Positions 56,300-64,000 of a stretch of 64,000 bases of DNA are shown here, one piece after another. Each line of letters begins with the position of its first letter. Positions within the stretch are counted from its first letter, which is position 1. This DNA is from Tetrastigma voinierianum. Its lineage: Eukaryota > Streptophyta > Magnoliopsida > Vitales > Vitaceae. The stretch covers positions 372,001-436,000 of the forward strand of contig JAEQBH010004549.1 in assembly GCA_016808115.1 (NCBI GenBank). Reading direction: 5' to 3'. The notes under the pieces were generated by a model that saw nothing but the letters and a program-made list of their open reading frames with translations, did no database searches and was not told where the DNA came from. Position numbers and translations under genes: made by a program.

Positions 56300-57290
56300 T
56301 GTCTCGACGACACGAGATACGACATAGGGGCTTCCCAAATGGGGCTCCTATTGCGGTGGCGATTTTTCTCGCAGTAAAAGCTTTTTAAGACTGGGGGTCA
56401 CCAGTTCGTAGCCCCGGGTTCGACCTTACCGTAGCACTCGCCTTCCTTGCAGTGCATTCCTCAGACGCCTCGACCTAATCAATGCCTTTTCATCTAGAGG
56501 TCTGGCTTAGGGGCTGAGAGCCTCTTCGTTATGTTCCAAGCTTATTAACTAACTGGGATTTTAACTGACTACAGAGCTACCGCCTAAGCAAAGGCTGTGA
56601 GCGAATTTGTGGTTTCCTGAAAGGTTTGACTTCATGCGGTAGTTTGTATTTCCACAACACCCTGGAGTGTACTTACCCATTTGCCTTTAGATCTTCCAAT
56701 CCTCGTCTTTAGTGCCGCTTTAAGAGTTCTCGATGGTGACTTCGCCATTTCATTGACATGGACGAGCCGGGACGAGCAGGCTCTCGATCCCAGCCCCACG
56801 TAAAATCACTTAACTTAGATCGGTTTAATCAGCTTTCCCATTATCGTGACACCGTGGCCCTGATACTAAACCTGCATATTATGGCACGCTAAACGGTTGC
56901 ATACCTTGCTCCGTGACGGTAGCCAAGGGCCTCGCCTCGCCCATTCGTGAAGTAATCCACCGCTACGACGACGACCTAGACACCCTTTCCACGGGGCAGA
57001 GGTCCTAATATGTCTAGGCTCCACTGCGAAAAGGCCAGGCTCAGGACTCAAGTCACGTTCTGATGGGAGGTGAGAGATTTTAGCTGTACTCCCGACAAAC
57101 TTTGCATTTCGACTAGTTCACAGGTCTCCGAGCCAGGCTGGGGCAGATCCCCGCTTTAAGCTCTTTCCTCCGCCAAAGGCCCGAGCATCGATGTGATTTC
57201 CACATACGCCTTCTTCATGTACCTCCTCAAGACGTAGTCAAGTCTCCCGCAATGCACTCGAGGACTCGGTGTGAAAAACTCGCTATAAAG
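56300..57290 (-). pseudogene. pol: E2 integrase, broken
   Basis: The C-terminal part lies at about 56560-56460, where 'EHNEEAL' is readable as in E1 ('EHNDEAL'). Upstream (57250-56700) only scattered similarity to E1's 28800-28100 remains, such as the shared 'gtgaagtaatcc' phrase (56945 and 28492). Catalytic residues not placed. Confidence 0.6.
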
Positions 57291-59240
57291 GGCCCCCAAT
57301 GAATAAGGAACCTACAGACCTCGCCCTAAGCTTTGATGCCTCGTCGCTTCGCGTATCCCTCTACTAGGTAGTCCCAAATGGGTTCCATCCAAATTTCGCC
57401 TGACATGACAAGGGAGACCTCGGCTTATCGAGATCCATGGAGGCCTTCCGGAAGCGTGCTCGGCTGTGCCGTCACGAGGTCTTCTCGAGGTCGCCACCGC
57501 TATATGCATCCGCCGCGAATCTTCTCGTCTCGATATGTGTCTGAATTGAACTAGTACGAACTTCCCGCAGAATTCCTGCACTTTTTAAGATATACCATTT
57601 TTCGTCCCGCCTCGTAGGTCTTCTATTTGCTTTATTACTCAACTGGGAGTCGCACGCCTTGGGCTTGATCGACCGCCATCAATGGCGAGGTTATCCGGGC
57701 CTATGACTCGCCCATACTCGCCTCGTTGTTGGAGGCTCTAACCCAAATATGAGCGCATACCGATATCTATTCCTTTCCGAGATGTCGACCACCGACCTCA
57801 CTCTCGGGAATCGGGTAAATTCGCTCACTAATAGCTTCCAAATTGTGGAGGTCAGCGCCATTCGAGTATCCCCAGAAACTCGCCGAGGTGAATTCCATGA
57901 CGGTCTCAAGCAAGGATCACCCTTATTGTAGTTTTGGTTTATATCCGATGTCGAACTCGCTTTATCTCTACGCCCACTTCATCAATCTTCCCGAGGTCTC
58001 GGTTTGCGTAAAGACTCCGCTTCATCGCACTCGCCGGGATTTACGGTATGTGTCGAAGGCGTAATACGAAAGCCTCGCCAGGGTTACCACGCCGGATTAG
58101 TTTCTCCATCCTGATACCTCTCCGCCCTCTCAAGTCTTCGATCGCACACAGATCAGGCCGTGACTTATTTTGTCGATCGACCTACCGGGTCGAAATTCCA
58201 AACCCACTGTGCATAGAGTATGAGCTCTCCTCCGAGGGACTTACCGTAACTGGGAAGTGGCTCATTTAAGCTTTGGCCGTGAATGCTTCCTCGCATCGCG
58301 CATCCCATCGAAAGCCTTTAGAATCGGGAAGAAGGGTCGGGCACTTATCGGCTCGACACAAACGCTTGGGCCATAGCCTATCCTTCCGCATAAGGCTGAC
58401 TTTTTATGCTCGATGGTGATGGCATGTCGAGCACCCGCTTTATCTCGCCTGTGTTCGCCTATCCGAATATGACTATAAACCCAGAATTTTCTATTGAGAC
58501 TCAAAGCGCATTCGCCGATTCAACTTCATGTCAGTACTTTCGTGATCGAATGCTTCTACCATACGAAGCATGGAGCTCGACGTAGTTGATTTTACCTAAC
58601 ATATCATCATCTATATACCTCCATAGATGCCCCTATTTGCTTCCCTGAACATCCCGCTCACCACCTTTGCAGTAGCTCCCGGGCGCTTTTCAAATCAAAG
58701 GCATTACACGATAGCAATAGTCCCTTGCTCAGGACGTAACGAGGGTCTTCTCGTCGTCGTTGTCCATGCTGATCTCAAGAACCTGGAGAAAGCATCCATA
58801 AAGCTGGTGAGTCTATGGCCAATCGTGGCATCTACTATGGTCGATCCGAGGTAGAGGGAAACTATCTCAGGGCATGCCTCGACGACGTCGCAGAAAGTCG
58901 ATGCAAAGTAGCCATTTTCCGTCTCGCTGACGAAAGTACGACGTCGTCAACCATTCAAAGGTACTTTACTTCTCCTGACAAGCCTCCCGCCCGGGAGGAG
59001 CCACGACCTCCCCATTAATTGCTTACCTTCCGAGCGAAACTCCTTCTGGCTGACCGTTTGAAGGATAGACTAACGCTTAGTCTATGAGTGATTATTGCGG
59101 GGTCAATCCCTCCCATGTCCTCCTGCTTCCATGCGAAGACTTCCTTGTTTTGTTTCAAGAAGTGAATAAGGAGGTGTCTGAGGTCTTCCGTTAGCTTGGA
59201 GCCGATGTAGGCAAGGTGTTCAGGGTCATAATCCAATCAT
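57291..59240 (-). pseudogene. pol: E2 RT and RNase H, broken
   Basis: 59236-59015 is the RT entry: 'DLRHLLIHFLKQNKEVFAWK' and 'DMGGIDPAIITHRLSV'. 'YRVMPFDLKSA' at about 58718-58686 stands for the usual PFGLKNAGA. The D-D-D-M-L region near 58605 is the YxDD active-site area, shifted by one base from the preceding 'MEVY'. The RNase H end and the linker to integrase are at 57581-57312 ('MQEFCGKFVLVQFRHISRRE'). Several stops and frameshifts. Confidence 0.75.
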
Positions 59241-59539
59241 GACGAAACTCCAAATTTCCTTCCGAGGCCCGTAGGATCTCGTGCTTACCGTTACAAGATG
59301 TCGAGCCTGCCTACGATATGTTGTCGACCCTTTGCCTATCATGCCAGTAACACTCCTCGGCCACACGCCGGTCTCTTCAAACCATTCACTCCGCTTTATG
59401 GTAGGAAACTTGGATCACCATGTGGTGTTTTTAGGGGATGGCTTTATGTCACTGGAGAGGGTCCGCCTAATAACACGTTATAAGCAAAGGGGGCATCTAC
59501 TACAAGAACGCATCGCTGTCGCTGCCGCACCTGGGGTCT

Positions 59540-59660
59540 CCCAGTGAGCATCAGATGTGGACTTCAAAGGCAAGACTTTCCCGATAATCCTCGTAGCGAA
59601 AGGCCGGCCGGTTCCACTTTCTCCTTCGACGCCCATCTCGCCAAAAGCCGACTAAAAATG
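59540..59660 (-). pseudogene. pol: E2 protease segment
   Basis: The reading 'DIIFSR' and, one frame over, 'GKVLP' correspond to E1's 'ADIILAS' and 'EKVLP' at the same position. The active-site Asp-Gly is not readable. Low information content. Confidence 0.45.
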
Positions 59661-61293
59661 ATGTCGCAAAGCCCTGTCGCATAAGGACCTACTGATTGTT
59701 TTTAGCTACAAATCGCCTTATCACCAAAGGATCGCCGTGGGGGTATCGGCATCCTTCCGTGTCTCGACCGAGAATGTTGGCGGCGCGTCAAGTCGGCGTA
59801 GTTCGACACCGCCGCATCTCTCTATTACCACTCCGCACCGACGCCACGCCAGCAGCCTCTGAAGTGAGCGACCCCCACCTCCCGCAAATCCTCTGAGATC
59901 ATGATTTTTCCCCAAGGCCACATGCTAAGTGGTCACCGCCGAGGCGTGGTGGCTGCGCTGATCCCGACTCCTCGAGGCTATGCAGAAAGTGAAGAGATAT
60001 CCCCGTTGAATCAAGTATTCTATTTCCTTCCTAAGCTGTATGCAATCGTCCGTTCAATGCCCGTGGTCCCTATGGAACTCGCCAATACTCGTGTTATTCT
60101 TTCGTAGGGTCCGTCCTCATTCGGGATGGCCATTCCAGGAATTTCATGTCAGACGCCGCGCAAGACCGCCATAATCGCGGGTCAGCCGTGGGGTGAATCG
60201 CCGAGGTGAATACCGCTGGACATAGCTCGAAATGAGGTGGTCCCAGCCGTTTCGATGCTTCCTGCCTCTTCTGATCGTTGTCCGTCCCTCCTTGAGATCT
60301 CTCTGATTTCTATTTTCTAAGGCTTGCCTCGCCGTTGGTCACCGTGGGTTTCTCCTCAGGTTGAAGAGCTTCCTCTCGATGTAAGGGCTTCTTCTGCTAA
60401 TGTACTCGTAGCGAGCACCTCACCCATGTTTGCCCGATGATTCTTCGAGACAAACATCAAATCTTTCGACCGAACTCCTAGTCTGGGCGATGAATGCTGC
60501 GGATAGCGAACTTCGTCCTGACATCTACCTTCAAAGACTCGACACAACCTCTGACATAAGACCTCGTGCTTTCGGCTCAGCTTTATGGTCGCCAGGTGAT
60601 AACTTGGCTTCTCAGATGTTCCGCCCAATGAAGTGAGACAAATGATGGAGAGCTCTCTAAATGAGGAAATCAAGACCTGGTGGGATTTATTAAACCAAGC
60701 CAATACTGCCTTTAGTGATAGGCGAAGGCTCGCGACCATACGCGGGTCTTGATATCCGTGCGCCCATCTGCTCTTATAAAGTTAAGATGGCCTATTGCAT
60801 CATTCGCTCCATCGACGCCTCTATTTGCAACATCCGAAACTTGGCCGGGTAGGGGAAGTGTAGCAATTTCTACAGAACTATGACTCACTACGCACCGTGG
60901 TGTCCATGTAGTCCGGTGCCTCTACTTTACGACTCCTTCATGTGGCCGAGCCCCGTCGGATACCCCCGAACCTCTATTCCATGATCGCCTCCCATTCTTT
61001 GCTGAGAAGGGCCGACTCATCGCTTCCGATGTCCTCCCCGAGTATCGTCGCTGCGCGCCCTCTCGGGGGCTAGGTGAGGTCCGTGCCCCGGCTCTACCGA
61101 TTATGCTTTTACCTCTCGGGAGGGCCGAGGTGGCCGCCTTCCGCCGCGCTTGAATATGCCCTGGGTGAGTTGCCATAATTCCTCCATTAAGCATCGTCAG
61201 AGACTCGAAGGTCTCCACTTCGCCCCGCTGTCGCACCGCTCCCAATGAGCCTCCGGAGGTCGCCATCCACCCCACTAAGCCGGGTTCCCGCAT
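59661..61293 (-). pseudogene. gag: E2 gag, broken
   Basis: Starts near 61293, at about the same distance from the LTR as in E1. The capsid zone at 60739-60356 includes 'FRELSIICLTSLGGTSEKPS' and 'YHLATIKLS', which fits the plant retrotransposon Gag fold. The terminal motif 'EFHRDHGH' plus 'TDDCIQLRKEIEYLIQRGYL' (60090-59990) equals E1's, with a stop replacing Arg in the GHRT word. Basic and Gly-rich stretches near 61100 could be nucleocapsid-like. Confidence 0.75.
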
Positions 61294-61383
61294 CCTAGGA
61301 GGATTGGCGTGGCTCTTACTTATATTCCGAGTTTATACCATCAGTTACTAAGAAACCAGCTTTATTTGTAAAGTGGAACTGCC

Positions 61384-61401
61384 GTTCCTGCAACGGCGCT
61401 A
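61384..61401 (-). other. Primer binding site of E2, tRNA-Asp-like
   Basis: Minus strand TAGCGCCGTTGCAGGAAC directly inside the 5' LTR. It resembles the TGGCGCCGTTGCCGGGGA site complementary to plant tRNA-Asp, with a few mismatches. Confidence 0.6.
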
Positions 61402-61403
61402 AC

Positions 61404-61925
61404 TGATATGCTTTTTGAACCGTCCGCTGGCGTGTTGAGATTGCTGGGCCGAACTCGAACTACCGCGCCGATTCGCTGCTCGATGCCGCTTCCCCTCATT
61501 TTCAACAATAAAGGGGGATCGGCGGCTCGTCTGTCAGTTACTCCGACAGCTTAAGTTAGTTCTTTCTCGTGAAAGAGGTGCAAGATCAATCGCTTAGAGG
61601 CGAACGCTCGCAGACTTGACCGCCGCGCTGGCATTTAGAGGATGGCGTTTTCCTAATCGGGGTGATGATAAGGATCTTTTTATTAGATGGGATTTTCTCG
61701 TTTTTATCGCCGATTAATGGTGATAATTAGTATAAAGGTCGAATTATCTACTTCCTTGTTACAGATTGATTTTGATTTATGCATTATGAGTTTTTTGGTC
61801 ACCCAGCACGCCCTGGGCACCGAACTGACTCCCCTGCTGGCCAATGCCAGAGCCGTGCATTTCACTTCAAGCCTCGCTACTTTCTCAGGCTTCAGCGTGG
61901 CTCAAAGGCCTATTTTTAAACTCCA
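61404..61925 (-). repeat. 5' LTR of E2
   Basis: Left edge TGATATGCTTTTTGAACC, right edge 'aaactcca' (TGGAGTTT reversed). Matches 50831-51372. Followed after a few bases by the minisatellite. Confidence 0.7.
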
Positions 61926-61930
61926 ATCGA

Positions 61931-63400
61931 GAAATTTTTGTTTTTTCCAAACTGTATGTGTCGTTCGGATAATTGGAGTTACAAATTTGAGAACTTTGAC
62001 CTTGTAAGTAGAAAATTTTGTTTTTCCACACGAAATTTACGAACACCTATTGGTAGAAAAACTTGTATCTCCAAAAACTAAGATGTGACATTCGGACAAT
62101 TGGAGTTATAATTTGAAATCCTTTTGATCCTGTAGGTAGAAAATTTTGTTTTCCAAAACTAAGATGACGTAAGCAGAAAATTTATTTTTTCCAAAACTAA
62201 GATGATGTTATATTAATACTCATAAGTTTCTACAATCCTATTTTTTAATCAGGCTTGTCTTAAAATAACTTTATATAACACATGTAATCACATATGTATA
62301 GCCAAAACGAAAATTAATAACACCTATTAGTGAAAATTTAGCCTCCAAAACTGATAACATCTGACAATTGGAGTTACAAATTTGAGAACTTTGACCTATA
62401 GGTAAAAAAAAAAAAAAAAATTTGTTTTTCCAAAATTAAGATGTGACATTCGCAATTGAGCAGATTTGAGAGAACTTTGACCCTATATAGAAAATTTTGT
62501 TTTTCCTCATGAAATTACCAACACCTAAGTAGAAAATGTATCCAAAACTAAGATGTACATTTCGGGACAATTGGAGTTATAAATTTGAGAACTTTTACCC
62601 TATAGGTAGAAAATTTTGTTTTTCCAAAAACTAAGATAATCCATATGTTATATTAATACGCATAAGTCAGACAATCTTATTTTAGTTAGGCTTTACCTTA
62701 AAATAACTTTTTATAACATAGGTAATATATGTAATCATATATAAGGCGGTATATATGTTAAGGCGTTAGGCCCACACGAAAAATTACCTCAACAAATCTA
62801 TTAGTAGAAAAATTTGCATTCCAAACCAAGATAGCAGATATTCGGACAATTGGAGATACAAATTAGAACTTTGACCAGTAGGTAGAAAATTTTGTTTTTC
62901 CAAAAACTAAGATGTGATATTCGGACAATTGGATTTATAAATTTGAGAACTTTGATCAATAGGCAGTAGGTAGAAAAATTTTGTTTTTCCAAAAACTAAG
63001 ATGTGATATTGGGACAATTGGAGTTACAAATTTGAGAACTTTGACCTTGAATGTAGAAAATTTTGTTTTTCCACACAAAAATTACCAACACCTATTAGTA
63101 GAAAAATTTGTATCTCCAAAAACTAAGATGTGACATTCGGACAATTGGATTTATAAATTTGAGAACTTTGACTTAGAGTGCAGAAATTTTGCCAAAAACT
63201 AAGATGGACGTGTAAGCAGAAAAAAATTGTTTTTCCAAAAACTAGGATGTGATATTCGGAAAATTAGAGTTACAAATTTGAGAACCTTGACCCTATAGGT
63301 AGACAAATGTGTTTTTCCAAAACGTAAGATAACCCTGCAAGTAGAAAAACTTGTTTTTCCAAAAACTGAAATATGTCATTTGGTAAATTGAAGTTGCAAA
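61931..63400. repeat. 80-bp minisatellite with a longer higher-order unit
   Basis: The basic unit contains 'gtagaaaattttgtttttcc', 'aaaaactaagatgtgacatt', 'cggacaattggagttac' and 'aaatttgagaactttgac'. More than ten copies are present, spaced about 80 bases. A variant half-unit 'accaacacctattagtagaa' alternates in places, and two copies of a longer insert (about 62205-62330 and 62640-62790, with 'ttaggctttaccttaaaata' or close variants) indicate a higher-order period of about 430 bases. No coding content. Confidence 0.85.
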
Positions 63401-64000
63401 TTTGATAGGCCAAAATAATAAAAGAATAGGTATGCTAATTAGTTTGAAAAAGATAATAATGAATTAAAAAATGCAAGATTAATAAATGGAGTAATGAATT
63501 TAAAAATTTTAGATTAGTGAATAACTGGATTTAGAACAATAACAAATAAAAATAAATAATAAAAATGAATAAAAACTCCATAGGAAAGAAAAAATAAATG
63601 AAATGGAATAAAGAAAGCTACATAGGAAAGTTGGTGGGGGAAGAAATATGGAGATGGCATAGGATGACAAGCCGACTTGTATGAGTATGCCATGTGGCTT
63701 TGGACAACATGTGAGGACGAGCAACAACACCACCACCTTCCTTCACGCCATGGCATATATGAGCACGTGATGTGTGCATGAGCAAGGACAACACCTTCCT
63801 TCACAATAACCTGACAGCCTCCAATATGGAAGATTCCTATCTATCACATCCTTCTATTTTTCTCTTTTTCAAGTTTTTATAATTATCTTAGTTTTAAGTG
63901 TGGCATTGAACCTTTTTGTTTCAAGTCTGGCATTGAGCCTTATCATTCGGGCATATGATTTTTTGTAAATCCTAAGAACCCCGATTCAATTAAGATCAGT
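63401..64000. other. Non-coding end of window
   Basis: AT-rich, then a mixed segment with repeated 'ccttccttcac' words (63738, 63790) and 'ggcattgagcc'-type repeats (63903-63940). Nothing recognisable as a gene or a known element. Confidence 0.6.

Larger units (their letters stand above)
50831..61925 (-). mobile_element. E2: Tat-lineage element related to E1, with antisense aORF
   Basis: An 11.1-kb element with E1's order: LTR, tRNA-Asp-like primer site, gag, protease, RT-RNase H, integrase, TATA/pyrimidine module, tandem array, antisense coiled-coil gene, 3' LTR. It starts TGATGATGCT (50831). It interrupts a minisatellite unit: 'gtaggtaga' before and 'gaaatttttg' after. Flanks gtaga / atcga match at 3 of 5 bases. 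E2 keeps more CpG-rich sequence than E1's pol, but its frames are also broken by many indels. Confidence 0.85.

Noticed and set aside
63509..63804. Two overlapping minus-strand frames rich in Phe, Ser and Tyr
   Set aside because: AT-rich translation with no domain and no flanking gene signals.

Overview
The window looks like a gene-poor, retrotransposon-filled stretch of an angiosperm nuclear genome. Plant-specific signs are Ty3/gypsy chromovirus and Tat-lineage polyproteins, a plant mobile domain (PMD), a 'putative gypsy-type transposon' (Transposase_28-like) protein and relics of L-type lectin receptor kinase (LecRK) genes. I cannot name the species. I see no intact protein-coding gene, no tRNA or rRNA gene and no CRISPR array. 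Every recognisable protein is interrupted by stops or frameshifts. All homology calls come from reading translated motifs by eye; no search was run. The labels T, E1, E2 and E3 are mine.

Layout. (1) 1-14195 is dominated by one chromovirus family with long LTRs. There is a solo LTR on the + strand (1057-3163), LTR pieces on the - strand (3904-4920, 4921-6457, 13000-14195), and element T (6458-12999, - strand), which has two LTRs and a decayed RT-RNase H-integrase but has lost gag, protease and the primer binding site. (2) 14196-19589 and 33713-36360 hold an old triplicated block carrying LecRK relics: a truncated 5' end at 15540-15835 and a full-length but broken copy at 34576-36360. Two long foldback (MITE-like) elements lie among the copies. 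(3) E1 (19590-33712, - strand) has split the third copy of that block. (4) 37080-39830 is a gag-only gypsy remnant with a tRNA-Met-type primer site and an LTR. (5) E3 (about 39870-50560, + strand) is a 5'-truncated gypsy element with an antisense PMD gene. (6) E2 (50831-61925, - strand) is a relative of E1 that landed inside an 80-bp minisatellite, which resumes at 61931-63400.

The most interesting theme is that E1, E2 and E3 each carry an extra gene (aORF) between pol and the 3' LTR in antisense to gag-pol. E1 and E2 carry a Transposase_28-like plus coiled-coil protein; E3 carries a PMD protein. All three also have a tandem-repeat region between pol and the aORF: about 33 units of about 100 bp in E1, about ten in E2, and a decayed array in E3. 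E1 and E2 share a further module between array and pol, made of a TATA-like box on the + strand and a long pyrimidine-rich tract. The window therefore shows one architecture with two unrelated cargo genes and an expandable repeat cassette.
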